Assembly (NCBI GenBank): GCA_038049695.1
Contig: CP142452.1
Location: 107,393,001 to 107,457,000 of the forward strand
DNA from: Cinnamomum chago
Taxonomy: Eukaryota; Streptophyta; Magnoliopsida; Laurales; Lauraceae
DNA: 64,000 nt
Direction of reading: 5' to 3'
The notes under the pieces: model-generated
What the model was told of the DNA's origin: nothing
Databases searched by the model: none
The model's input: the letters and a program-made list of their open reading frames with translations, nothing else
Program-made: the position numbers and the translations under genes
Shown here: piece after piece, positions 33,383 to 45,519 of the stretch
Layout of the letters: each line of letters opens with the position of its first letter
Numbering within the stretch: the first letter of the stretch is position 1

Positions 33383-34632
33383 TAGGGATGAAAGTGGGCC
33401 GGGCCGAGCCGGACTTTGACAGGCCCTAGGCTCGGCCCTAGTATTTTTCGGTAGGCCCAAGCTCGGCCTGAGCTCAAGAGGGCCTCTAAAACCCCGGCTC
33501 AGGCTCGGCTCTTATTAAGTTATGAGGCCCTAGGGCCGGCCCTTTGAGTCCAGCACGATTGAGGCCCTCAGCTCTGCTCATGAGCCCGGCCCATTCTATA
33601 ATGATATAGCACTAGCTGAAAGAAAATATTTTTAGGAAAAAAAATCATGTATGACATACTAAGGCTTGATTTAGGGTTTATGGATTATTTAGTGCTTAGG
33701 TTTAGGTCTCAATGGTTCATGGATTATTTAGCGCTTAGGGTTTAGGGTTTAGGTATTATTTATATTGGATTGAAATTAGGGTTTAGGGTTTAGTGCTTAA
33801 GCTTAGGTTTTATGGATTATTTAGTTCTAATGTTTAGGGATTATTTATATTGGATAAACGATTAAAACTAGGATTTAGGGTTTAGGTATTATTTATATTG
33901 GATTGAAATTTGAAATTAGGGTTTAGGGTTTATGGATTATTTAGTTCTAATGTTTAAGGATTATTTATATTGGATAAAAGGTTAAAATTGGGATTTAGGG
34001 TTTAGTGCTTAGGTTTAGGGTTTAGGGTTTATCGATTATTTAGTGCTTAGGTTTAGGGTTTAAGGTTTATGGTTTATTCAGTGCTTAGATTTAGGGTTTA
34101 GGGTTCATGAATTATTTAGTGCTTAGGGTTTAGGGATTATTTATATTGGATTAAAATTAGGATTTAAGGTTTAATGCTTAGGTTTAGGGTTTATGGATTA
34201 TTTAGTGCTTAGGGTTTATTGTTTAATTTAGGGTTTAGGGATTATTTATATTGGATTAAAACTAAGGTTTAGGATTTATGGATTATTTAGTATCACAGAT
34301 ATATGTATTATATACTGTATAGTGTACACACATATATATATAATATATGGATTAATATATGTAGGTCCAAGGCCTTACTGCTTAAGTTTAGGATTTATGG
34401 ATTATGTTATATCATATATGTATTATATACTATATAGTGTACATATATATAATATATCTATTAATATATGTAGGCCCTAGGGCTTAGGAGCTGAGCTTCA
34501 TCAAGCCCGAGCTCGGCCCGTTTAAGCAAACGGGTCTCCTACTAGGCCACAGCTCGGCTCTTTTGTCTTTTGAGCCGAGCTCGAGCAGAGCCTATAACAG
34601 GCCGTCCACGGGCCGGCCCACTTTCACCCCTA
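33383..34632. mobile_element. hAT-type element carrying telomere-like repeats
   Basis: 1250 bp. Terminal repeats TAGGGRTGAAAGTGGGCC at both ends, GC-rich subterminal regions (GGCCCGAGCTCGGC-like words) and the perfect 8-bp duplication CCCATATG (33375-33382 and 34633-34640). The centre (about 33660-34290) is a minisatellite of units combining GGATTATTTA and GTGCTTAGG with runs of the plant telomere word TTTAGGG. No transposase. Confidence 0.9.
33660..34290. repeat. Minisatellite with TTTAGGG telomere-type words
   Basis: Many copies of GGTTTAGGGTTTAGGG-like words are interleaved with TATGGATTATTTAGTGCTTA and ATTTATATTGGAT. The units are irregular, so the array expanded by unequal exchange or slippage rather than as a pure telomere tract. 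It lies wholly inside the hAT element. Confidence 0.8.
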
Positions 34633-34908
34633 CCCATATGGCTAAAAGGGCATTTATTTTGATCGGTTCAGATTTAATAATGGCCTCTAATGTGTAGTTT
34701 CACGTCATATAAATAATGTAAGGTGGGCCCTGCATTTCTTGATATTTTTTTGCAGTAGTCCTCCCTCTCACGAAAGAAATTAGCCGTGGTCTTCTCTCTT
34801 ACGAAAAGAATAAAAAATCCAACTAAGGTTACTTTGCACCGTCGTAGTTTATTGGTTATGATCAGTGGACCAAATCAAAATCAGGACACCTCCATCATGT
34901 TAAATAAC

Positions 34909-37175
34909 GGGTAAATTAGCCACAAGTCCCTAAGCACGGTTTTCTAGGACCTCCCGTCCAACAACTTTTTTTCTAATGTCTATAGTCTATACATGTGGAG
35001 ATATTTTGGTGAAAGGTCCCTAATATACCACATCATATATTTCATGACTAATTTTCCCCTTTCAACGGTTTGAGCATAAAACTTTGAATTTTAAAATTTC
35101 AAATCTTCCATTCTCCCTCATTCCTCGGCCAAGTTCTCTCTCATTCTCTGCTGTCCCGGAGAAACCCTTCTGTCTTCTTCTCTAGGAATGACGGACTTCA
35201 CCAAAGAGTTCTGTAATCGAAGTTGGCCATCTTCGACTACAACAACCACAATGGCGACTGCCTCGCGATGGAAACGCGACCAGTTCGGGTCTTCTCTGGT
35301 GACGCGTTGTGCATAACATAAAAACCCATTACTGTCTTTGCCTTTTCTTTCTTTTTTCCGTTTTGTGTAAGTCTGTTTCAAATTTTTGTGCGGCTTTTGG
35401 AAAATAAGTAGTTTGGAAGGAGATTTTGCTGTTTCGTTTTCTGTGTTGTTTTGTTCTGACCCGTTAGCAGAAGCCTAGCACATAGCACCAGGCTTCTTCT
35501 TCTGAAAAATTTATCTAAGTTTAGAAAATTTATTAGAGTTTCTAAGAAACTCAAATAAATTTGCTGAGAACTCAGATAAATTTGCATTGGAAAATTTATC
35601 TTTATTTGAATTTCTGAAAAACTTGTCTAAGTTTCTGGCAAATTTGTCTGAGTTACTGGAAAATTTATCTAAGTTTCTAACGAATTTATCTGCGTTTTGA
35701 AAATTTTAATCAAGTTTTTAGACAAATCTTTTTGAGTTGTTTGGCAAATTTCTTTGCGTTTTATGAAGTCTATTTGTGTTTTTTAATTTTATTTGTGTGT
35801 TTTGAAATTTATTTGCGTCTTTTTAAATTTATTTGCGTGTTTTGAAATTTTATTTGCGTGTTTTTAAACTAAGTTGCGTTATTTTGAATTTTATTTGTCT
35901 TTGTTTTAAAATTTATTACAAAATCTCATTAATAGGATTTTCATTAATCGTGGTCAATTAAATAGTAGGGCTGCACAAAAAATCCGGTATCACCACCAAA
36001 CCAAATCGAACAGACCGAACCGGGTGATTCGGATCTGTTTATAGTAGATCAGTTCGGTTAACAGTTTGAAAATTATAAAAACCGCTTATATCGGTCGGTT
36101 ATCGGTTTGAGCTCACGGTTAACCGCTTAAACCGAACCGACCGTATGCAGTAATTTAAGTATTGTTTTTTTACTATTTTGGCCTTAAGGTTTTGTATTTT
36201 ACTACTTTTAAAGTTACATTCCACAACACCATTCTCACATGAACTCAACCGTCAACACCGCCTTAGTGCATCTGCTCTAATCTCTCAAATGCTTTTTGAT
36301 ACTTCATTGCAGATTGAAGGATTACTATACAGGGTGTTTTCCTTCCATCATAATTCCTACCTTGTTTCAATGAAGTTTTTATCAGAAAGTTACACTCTTG
36401 ATAATGTTAGAAAAGCCAGTAGAGCCTAGCCTTTTGATAGTTGGTTTTGGTCTCACCTAACCATTGTGTTGAGAAACCTTCATTTCTAAAAATATAGTAC
36501 TGGGTTCTGATACAAATTCCATTTGTGTGTAATTTTTCTTGATATGAACTATTATTCTATTGTAATTCCAAATGGTATCAGGTGGAATGAATGTTTCACT
36601 GAAAGCTGGTTTTTTTTTTTTTTTTTTTTTTTTTGTGAGCTTGTGTTTAGTCTAAACTCTTTTTTTGGAGTAAAATTATATTTTATATGCGTTTAGTCCA
36701 GTCTAGAATGTTGGATTCTTATGTTTGCACTACACATTGGAATAAATGCAAAGGACGATGTATCATCATTTTGAAATTTTCAATGTCAAATTGTCAAAAA
36801 AATAAAATAAATAACAACGGTTTAACCGACTGAACCGTTTGGTTTGGTTCGGTTCGGTTTAAGCCCTCTCCATCGGTCGGATCGGATAGGTTAATTAAAA
36901 AACCGACAGGTTCGATTTAATTGTTGGTTTTAGTGTTAAACCGATCTGAACCGCCCATGTGCAGCCCTATTAAATAGTAGCTAGCCATTATTAATGGCAT
37001 ATCTCACTAATCATGGGATATGATTTATCTTTACATGGATACGAGAATTTTAAGAAATGGCAACTTGGACATTTTAGGTCTTCAAATTTAGAAATAGGAC
37101 CTACCACACTATGAAAAGAGAGTGTGATCTAAGACCATAAAATCAAATATTCAGAAACCTCTCACCAAATACCCC
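34909..37175. mobile_element. Mutator-like non-autonomous element, copy A
   Basis: Ends are imperfect inverted repeats starting GGGTAAATTAGCCA on the left and matching the inverse of the right end (…ACCAAATACCCC). The flanks are TTAAATAAC (34900-34908) and CTAAATAAC (37176-37184), a 9-bp duplication with one change. It is homologous to copy B at 43819-44980, in the same orientation. The interior has degenerate tandem units of AAATTTATCTGAGTTT type (35490-35920). A hAT element inserted into it at 35966. Confidence 0.75.
35966..36969. mobile_element. hAT-type element nested in the Mutator-like element
   Basis: 1004 bp with termini TAGGGCTGCAC and its inverse. It is flanked by the perfect 8-bp duplication TTAAATAG (35958-35965 and 36970-36977). 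Subterminal arrays of ACCGAACCG/CGGTTCGGTT words lie at both ends, and a (T)24 run is inside (36611). No transposase. Confidence 0.9.
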
Positions 37176-37184
37176 CTAAATAAC

Positions 37185-37608
37185 CCCTTGCTACAGATTG
37201 TGTCTCTGTGGACCCACCTGTGTAACAAAATTGGAACAATTGTCCCGCAAAATACGCTACGAGTTCGCATTTATCGAAAGTCTTTGAAGAGATTCTCAAT
37301 CTACGGACCACATTTTCGGGCCCCACTCCTCAATTGCTGGAAATTGACAACGTGACTCTCCCACTCTTCATTTGTGACGTCATCTACTGAACATTGGTGA
37401 TTTTTTTCCCTAGAATGGAATGTATCCATAAGAGACCACAATCAATTCCCTGTGCTTTCTTGAGGATTTTGATCTGGATTTTACAGTTGTAAATTTTCAA
37501 GGATTTTGGGAAGTGGGTATCCTCATTTTTCAAAAGTTTTAAGTTGGACCAATGAACGTCTCCCATGGTTTGGAAATCCTCATCTTTTGGGTTTACGCAT
37601 TGATACCA

Positions 37609-37639
<31 letters not shown>

Positions 37640-38770
37640 CAAAGGTGCTCTGGTGAGAGACACTCTCACCTTGCTATAAAAGATTGGAGTGAGGGCCCTC
37701 ACATTTAAGTTGTTAGCATTGGATATGGATATGAGGGCCCCTACCTTATCTCTCATAGGAACATCTCCTTATATATATATATTGATATTGATGTGAAATC
37801 CTAAGCTCCTCAAATCCGTAAAATCCTCATGAATTCCTAGCCTTGTTCCAAAAATGCAAAACAAAATAAAATAAAACTTTAGTTGCTGAAAATGTCATCC
37901 GAGAAAAGAGTCAAACACCGTAAGGTTACTTCTTTTTTTATTCTGACGCTGAACCTCATAAGGATACTGGACGTTAGACAAGAAGCAAGGGCGTGAGAAA
38001 AGAGTCAAAGACTATAAGGGACGACATGGCCGATTTGGCAAGGGAATCCTGGTTTGTCGAAAAGGCGCAGAGGCCAAAGAACCAAAAGATTTCAACTAGC
38101 AATGCTTTATTTCATATTTACATAGTGACCTAGAAATATTTTATTTAACCTCTGTAAACTTAAAACTACAATCCAATATTAATATAGGTAATTACCTTGA
38201 TTTTTGTCATGTGTTAATATAATCTTATAATCCTTGTAATGCTTGATCTTTTCTAGCTCATCAAGATTTAGGTTGAGTAGTGGAAAAGCAGAAATTATAT
38301 AGAACACCCCCCCAAATAGATTGAGATCAGGCTTATGATAATGGCAATGATATCAAGCCTGTGTATTTTTACATGTTTTTACGTAAAATTATGGCTTATT
38401 TTATTAGAGTTAAATATTTTATATGAAATAAATCTAATAATGATTACCGCTTAAATTGATGTTCTTCTTCTTTTTTGGTATCTTTGTCTAATATATTATG
38501 ACTGTATGATATAAACAGCTTAATTTTATAAATGATAGGCTCAATGTGCGTGTAAATATATATCTTTATCATGTTGTGAAGGATATTCACGAGTATATAT
38601 TCTTTGACAGTGAACTGACAAATGGCCTGTTTTAAATAGCTAGGCCAAATTCAAGCCAATAGGATATTGCAATGCTGATGATTAATTTTTGTTAGCTATC
38701 ATTAGAATAACAATTTAATCTTCATGCTCTTTTGTTAAAAATATATTTATCTTTATTTATTTTTCCACAG
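37185..38770. other. End of intron 1
   Basis: (TA)n at 37614-37640, otherwise unremarkable AT-rich DNA ending in the acceptor TTTTCCACAG. The stretch 37645-37770 has repeated GAGGGCCC words and may be a small MITE remnant. Confidence 0.4.
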
Positions 38771-39320
38771 GCTTCATCAGCATAGATTGTGGCACACCTA
38801 ATGACTCCATCTATAATGACTACTACAACATTATTACCTATGTTTCAGGTGCTCAATTTATTGAGACGGGTGTAAATGAAGAGGTTAAAATTGCTGGGAA
38901 TGACCTGTCCGGGTTGTATAGAACCGTCAGAAGCTTTCCGAATGGAAACCGCAATTGTTACAAATTGGGTTATGTAAACAAGAGCAACAAGTACCTCATT
39001 AGGGCACACTTCGCTTATGGAAACTATGACGGCAGAAATAGTACACCAAAGTTTGACCTCTACATGGGTGTAAACCTGTGGAGCACCATCTCTTTCTCCG
39101 ATGCAACTTATGGATACACTGTAGAGATCATCATTGTAGCAACAATGAACTTTATATCTATTTGTCTTGTAAATACAGGCTCTGGAACACCTTTCATATC
39201 CGCACTTGAGCTACGACCACTGAATAATTCCATGTATGGTGTTGTGAATGAGAGCTAATCTCTCCAGGTTTTTTTGGAGCGATATGACGTTGGAGGATCC
39301 ATTGACAGTGGCGAAATCAG
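38771..39320 (+). CDS. Exon 2: malectin-like domain, with premature stop
   Basis: Encodes the first part of the malectin-like carbohydrate-binding-type ectodomain: FISIDCGTP, TYVSGAQFIETG, RSFPNGNRNCY, YLIRAHFAYGNYDG, FDLYMGVNLW, CLVNTGSGTPFISALELRPL. The frame meets TAA at 39256-39258, just after MYGVVNES. Family sequence (FLERYDVG, GEIR-type end) resumes in the same frame after it, so this is a point nonsense mutation rather than an exon end. The donor GTGCGC follows. Confidence 0.88.
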
Positions 39321-40689
39321 GTGCGCAGTAACTATCTCTCACATGGAGGGTATTTCCTCCTTTGGCAGTAGGCAGCTTTGATTTTCTTGCACGACATCAC
39401 TCATCTGGACATTCATTGTAGAAAAATAGGCAGCTTGGAATTTTCTTGCATGACATCACTCATATGGACATTCATTAATTGTAGAAAAATTGTGCATAAA
39501 ATAGAATTCATTATTAGGCCATTTTCCACCACGACTAAACCTTTTGCCCGGTGGATCATTTTAGCCTCTTGATCTAAGACCTTTAAGTTTACATTTTAAA
39601 ACGCATCACCCTTTTTTTCTAAAGATTCCAATTCAAAGACCAAGTCACATTTGGATGGATGTCAAATGAAGGGCATGGGATTATATGTTTTTATTTAGAA
39701 ATTTCATATATATGATGAAAATGGTCCAAAGTTTTTTGTAAAATTATTTCTACGCTTTTTACAAAGTTTTAAGAATCCTTGATGAATCAAGCAATGAGAT
39801 TCAGACCACCAGCAGTTTTTTGGCATTCTGAGGAGGATTGACAAGTTAGATCGTGAAAAAGAGGACCACAAAAGTCTGAAAAGTATATCTAATGGTGTGG
39901 CCTTTTTCACAAATTTCTCACAATCCATGAATGATCGATGTATGGAATTTGAGCCCCCTAGCCATTTGATGCCCTTTGAAGAGACTGAACAGTTCAAATC
40001 TTGCTTTCAGGGCCAACATGATTCAAAAAAATCAAACTGCTTTTACAACTCGTGGAATACACTTTATCCTCAGTGTATGCATCCAACGGTTACACTTTTT
40101 AAAGATTTCTAAAGATCTACGAAGAATCAAGACCTAACATTTGACATCAGAGCTGTGTTTGGCCTTCTGAAGAAAAGTAACGGTTTGGATTGTAAAAATG
40201 GAGCTAACAAAATTCTAAAAATGTAAATCCAATAGTCCAAATTTTTTCATAATTGTTTCACAAATCAAGATGATCCAATGGCTGAAATTTGATAGCATGA
40301 CCATCTTTTACCTCCTAAATATGATTAATGGTCCAGATCATGATATAGGAAAAGATATTTATAAGAAAATGAAAAAAAAAAGGCCGTGACCTATGTTTTC
40401 ACATCCTGGGCATTATAGCAACACCTTTTGTAGCAATAGTGTGATACCATTTCACATCTGTTGAGATGGTAAAGAGTCAGCCCCTTTCTTCTCACCTTTT
40501 TACAGGCTTTTTGTGTCTTCTTTTAACACCTAAAGAGTAAATCACCTGTACAAACGATGCGTGTGAAACTGTTGCACATGATAATCATTTACCTATGTAA
40601 AATAGTGGAAAAAAGCGACACAAAAAAGATGGGTGTCTTTTATTAATTTATCTACTAGTAAGTTTTGGCAATCAATTTTGCCTGTGCAG
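39321..40689. other. Intron 2
   Basis: Contains a tandem duplication of about 58 bp (CATGACATCACTCATNTGGACATTCATT) at 39378-39500. The rest has no recognisable feature. Confidence 0.5.
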
Positions 40690-41046
40690 CTATCCGGATG
40701 ACGCTTTTGATCGCTTTTGGTGGCCAACAGAGGGCGCTGGTTGGATTTCCTTTGGCACCTCCCAAAATGTGACAAATAAAGACATGGCGACTGAACCACC
40801 GTCATCGGTCATGATGACTACAGTCCGTCCACTCAATAACAGTGATGCATTGTACTTTAATTGGACGGCAGATGATTCCTCCCAGCAATTTCATGTTTAC
40901 ATGCACTTTGCCGAACTTGAGCTACTGGGACCTAATATGATAAGAGAGTTTACTGTATGCTGCGACAACAACTCATGCTATAACTCACCTATTCGCCCAG
41001 AATACCTTGTTACAACCACCATCCAAACCCCCCAACCATTGACTAG

Positions 41047-43258
41047 TGTTACTATCCGGACCCGAGATCAGAGTCATTAGGGTTAACCCCCGGGTCGCGA
41101 TGTTCATACTTACTCCCGTAAACCCCGTTTAACCGAAGTTACAACGAAGTCTACAAGGGATCTTGCATACGTACCTGTCAATGTACAATGGTGCGGAATA
41201 TACGAATAATATACATTGACAACCTATTTAACAAAATGAATCATAAAGTCCATTTACATTGTTTCACACACCTAAGATCAATCACCGCATATTTAATACA
41301 ATGCAGGGGATAGCCTTCTATTACTTACAATACCAAAAATAAATATACAAAACAGTTTCCAAAAGACTCTATGTTTTCTTCTCTTAAATCACGTCCACTC
41401 CGCTAGACCTCCTGGAGGTAGCGTATGGGCCTCCTCCGCTGCCTGGACGGTCTTCGAGGGACCGGCACGGGTAGACGAGCCTGTAATATCATCAGTAATA
41501 CCATGAACACGACGGTTCAACAAGGTATATACATATCTATGGCATATTTCCAATTACTAACAATTCAATGTATAACAGTGTTAGACGATTTACAATAAAC
41601 ATAAGTAACAACGACAATAATATGGCGACAACACTAGCATTGGTTTCAACTCCATGCTATTCATTAATCTTCCAAATGAAGAAATTCATATTCATTTATT
41701 CATTAGGTTCAACCTTTATTAATAGCTTTTCCATGAATGACTTTTCAGTCAATGACCTTTCGGTCCAATGCGGTGAGATCTCCCAGTGTCTTGATCAGAG
41801 ATCACTGGTGTCACCACAGGCTCCGGAACACCCCATTCTCATCTGCTGCAGCAGGAATATTCATTTCATTCAATTCATTTCTCATTCCATTCGATTCAAT
41901 TCCATATTGAGTTCAGAAACAACTAGGTAGTGCCATGCCAAATCTATTAACAATCCCTATTAATCTCCGTCTAGTGCTCATTCCATCCTTAACCAACCAT
42001 TGCGTGTAACTTTGGTTATCAATGCAAGTATTACTTTTGATGATATTACTTATATGATTATGCATTAGGATAACCCTAGTTAACACTTATGGAGTATAAC
42101 AATACTACTAGTCATAATTGACTCATAAGCGATATCAAAATTCATAAAATCCAAAACTCCAAAATTTTCCTCACTATAAATAAAATGGTCAAATTCGGCT
42201 ACCTCAGCGGCTACCTCGCGGTTAGCCGCGACTGTGCAGGCGGCTAGCCGAAATTCGGCTGGCGGCTAGCCGAACTAAGTTCGGTCAGCTCACGGTCAGC
42301 TTTCCAGAAGCTGATTTTCTGACAGAAATTTTTCTGACCAATTTCGGTCACCTCGCGGTCACCCCGCGGTCACCTCGCGGTTAGCCGAAATTCCAATTTC
42401 AGCTAACCGAAATTTGGCGGTTAGCTTTCCAGAAGCTCGCCAAAATCAGATTTTCTGGTGGTTAGCTGCGCGGTTAGCCTCGCGGCTAGCCGAAACTCAC
42501 CCAGAAACACAGTTTCGAGCTTCTGAAGCTCTGAACGAAAACCACATATTTGAACTCCTTGAGTTCATACAAGTTCTATAAAAGCTTAAAATCATGGAAA
42601 TGCATATACTTGCCTTAGACGAAGCTTTGTCTTTGCTTAGCTTGGATTTAAGATAAAAACCCACTCTTGGAAACTTAGAACTCAAGAAGATCTCCAAGAA
42701 GATGACTAAGAAGATGAAGGAGATGAAGCTCTTTCACTTGCATCCACTCACCTTCACTCTTGATGAAGAAGAAATCAACGAAGAAGAGAAACGGAGGAAG
42801 AAACGGACGTTGCCTAGGGTTACTGTGCGTGAATTCTGAACTCAATGAGTTCATTTCTCATATATAAGAGCCATTTTTACATTAAGCCCCCCATTCATTC
42901 TTTCGTTTACATTTCGAATCAATTCAATGCCCATTTGACCCAATATTTGTCAAATCAATTCAAGTCTTTTATGAAAGTTATCGTACTCGTCGAGATACAC
43001 ATGTTGGTATCAAGAGTTTCCGTATTCGGCAAAATACGTATAAATCCGTATTTATACGAAAATCATTTATGTGCTTATTTAAGCTCCATTTCGATTCAAT
43101 TCATTTCCTAATCATTGCATAAGCTTAGTTACTATTTCATTAAGCCTTATTTACTCATTTAGGCTAATCCGATTCCATCGAATCATTAAACCGGCTTAAT
43201 TAGTCTCAAATGCAATTAATTAGAGTTAATCGTGATTAACTCGGGACGGGGCCTAACA
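41047..43258 (-). mobile_element. Solo LTR of a relative of the gypsy element, in exon 3
   Basis: 2212 bp between perfect 5-bp duplications ACTAG (41042-41046 and 43259-43263). Read on the minus strand it starts TGTTAGGCCCCGTCCCGAG and ends with GATCTCGGGTCCGGATAG then TAACA, so it aligns with the LTR at 2711-5166 at both ends and in many internal stretches, but with much divergence. Two of the GAAA-loop hairpins are conserved (41738-41765). The palindrome block (42195-42490) is built on GCTAGC instead of GTCGAC. Confidence 0.92.
42195..42490 (-). repeat. Palindrome block in exon 3 solo LTR (GCTAGC cores)
   Basis: About 300 bp dense in CGGCTAGCCG, GCGGTTAGCCGC, TTCGGCTAGCCG and related words, many self-complementary. 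It lies at the same place in the LTR as the shorter GTCGAC block of the element at 2711, with alignable sequence on both sides. Confidence 0.75.
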
Positions 43259-43818
43259 ACTAGCCAATATAACTACTCTTGTTCAATTAAGAAGACTCCA
43301 ACTTCCACCCTCCCTCCAATCCTCAATGCTATAGAGATTTTCATCATCTGGCAGCTCACCACGACTCCGACAAGAGAAGAGGATGGTATGTATGTAAGCC
43401 GTTATCTCTGCTGTTGTCTTCTTCCTCTTTAATTTTTCCTTGGGCACACATTCATCAAAGATCTATTTTAAGGCATGCCAATCCTTTTTTTTTTTTTTAT
43501 TCTGAAAAGAAGAAGCTAAATAGATTTTAAAAAACTACAACCTTCAAAAAGCTTTGGCCCAAGATAAATCGGAATGAAGAAGCAAATTTCATTTAGCCAA
43601 TCCCAACATAGTTGGAATAAGGCTTTGATGATGATCATTATGTGTTGATCCCTACTTAGCATTGACAATACTCTCCTACAGAAAAATGCAAGCACCTTAT
43701 CACTGTAAATAAAGGGAATTTTTGGACTAGCCATATACATTAAATCAAATCCATTGGCCTTTGTCAATCGTCCAATTAAAGGCATTAATTGTACAGTCAT
43801 TGGGAAGAGTTTCTATTT

Positions 43819-44980
43819 GGGTAAATTATCCAACAGTCCCTCATATTGGTCTTGTAAGGCATCCCGTCCAATGACTTTTCCACTAAGGCCTATGGTCCAT
43901 ACAGTTGTACATAGTTTGGCGAAAGGTCCCTATATACGCCACATCAGACATTTTCATGACTGATTTTCCCATATAGCTTTTTAGGCATAAAAATTTGAAT
44001 TTAAAAATTTTAAATCTTTCATTCTCCCCCTTATTTCAACGTGGGCCACGATTGTTGATCAAAGAAAATCGCTTATCTCTGTTTTGGAGAAGGGTTGCCT
44101 GATTTGCAGAGAATAGACAAAAGAGAGAGAGGGTTCGCAGAGAGCACACGTTGTCTTTTTATCGTCATCATGAATAGATACGTGGCCTAAATATTAACGC
44201 CCAGGCAGCACATGTCCAAGACACAACCGCTGAAGTGGGGGTCCGGTCCCTCTAGATCGACGTCTGGAAGTTTCTGCTCAACCTACACAATGAAACAGGT
44301 TGCATGGTCATCATGGTTTTGTCTTCATCATGACCGGATTTTGATACAGCTGGCTACTATTGGGTTTTTTATCATTTTGTTTCTTTATATTGTTTATGCC
44401 GTCTGTGCTTCTTCTTCTGAAAAATTTATTTGAGTTTAGAAAATTTATCAGAGTTTCTAAGAAATTCAGATAACTTTGCCAAGAACTCAGAAATTTTTTT
44501 CAGAAACTCTGATAAACTGGACAAAAATTCAGAAAAATTTTCCTAAACTCAAATAAATTTATCTGAGTTTTCGGCAAACTTACTTGAACTTATGGCAAAA
44601 TTCAGATAAATTTATCTGAGTCCTGACAAATTTATCTGAGTTTTGCCAAAACTGAGATAAATTTTTCTTAGTTCTGGCAAATTTTTCTTATTTTTATTTG
44701 AGTTTTTCCAAAGCTCAGATAAATTTTTCTGAGTTCTGGCAAATTTATCTAAGTTTTATGCCGAAACTCAGATAAATTTGTTTGAGTTCTGCTTTTGCTA
44801 ACGTGTACAGAGGCCTTTTTTTTCTTTTTTATATTTTGAAATTTATTTGCGTGTTTCGAAATAAATTTAACTGAGTTCTTGGAAAAAATACTTGAGTGTT
44901 TTGCAAATTTGTTTGAAATTTGGAAGTGTGGATCTAAGGCCATAGAATCAAATGTTTAAGGACCTCCGCCCAATTGCCCC
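43819..44980. mobile_element. Mutator-like non-autonomous element, copy B, in intron 3
   Basis: 1162 bp, left end GGGTAAATTATCCA, right end CCCAATTGCCCC. It is flanked by the perfect 9-bp duplication TTTCTATTT (43810-43818 and 44981-44989), the Mutator hallmark. It aligns with copy A over the left approximately 240 bp (CCCGTCCAA, GGCGAAAGGTCCCT) and over the tandem region of ATAAATTTATCTGAGTTTT-like units (44400-44780). Confidence 0.85.
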
Positions 44981-45288
44981 TTTCTATTTTGACCATACAC
45001 TTTATATTCAAAAGCAATTATAACTAATTGTATTAACTCTTCATAGATAGATGATCCACAATTTTAACATTTTGACACGAGTCAGTGCTAGAGTAGAAGG
45101 TGTACAGTAATGCCACCTTGAAATTGTAGCATGTAAAATCAAACATTCACTTTCATCTTTTTTCCATCGAAAGAATTTGTGTGTTTTTCTATTGCAAGTT
45201 GATTTAAACTCAACTCGTAGCCATGAGTACCTTTACACTGTGCTATTAAGAAATTTAACTTAACAGTTTTTTTATTTGTGAAAAATAG

Positions 45289-45427
45289 TTGAAGCGATGG
45301 TTGACATCAAAGCGACTTACAAAACGAAAAGAAACTGGATGGGTGATCCATGTCTGCCAGAAATTTACAAATGGGAGGGCTTGACTTGCAACAACACCCA
45401 TTCAGATGCCCCTACAGTCGTATCCTT
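45289..45427 (+). CDS. Exon 4: linker before the LRRs
   Basis: Reads VEAMVDIKATYKTKRNWMGD and PCLP, the conserved segment with the WxGDPC motif joining the malectin-like domain to the LRRs, then the start of the first LRR (VVSL). Donor GTGAGT. Confidence 0.88.
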
Positions 45428-45519
45428 GTGAGTTCTCCTTGCATGGAAATAGCCAATGCAAAGACAATGCTTGTTAATGTTCATCTAGCTTGATGAATAG
45501 TCACATATTTGCCCGACAG

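Larger units (their letters stand above)
40690..43385 (+). pseudogene. Exon 3 split by a solo LTR
   Basis: The second half of the malectin-like domain: YPDDAFDRFWWP, VRPLNNSDALYFNWTAD, FHVYMHFAELE, then after the insertion TLPPILNAIEIFIIWQ. The coding parts are 40690-41046 and 43264-43385. With one copy of the ACTAG duplication counted, the frame continues exactly from one side to the other. In the disrupted state translation stops within the LTR at 41078-41080. The exon ends in phase 1 at GATG|GTATGT. Confidence 0.88.

Noticed and set aside
33660-34290. Former chromosome end or fusion site
   Set aside because: The TTTAGGG words are interleaved with other units and enclosed by hAT termini with an 8-bp duplication, so they are transposon cargo.
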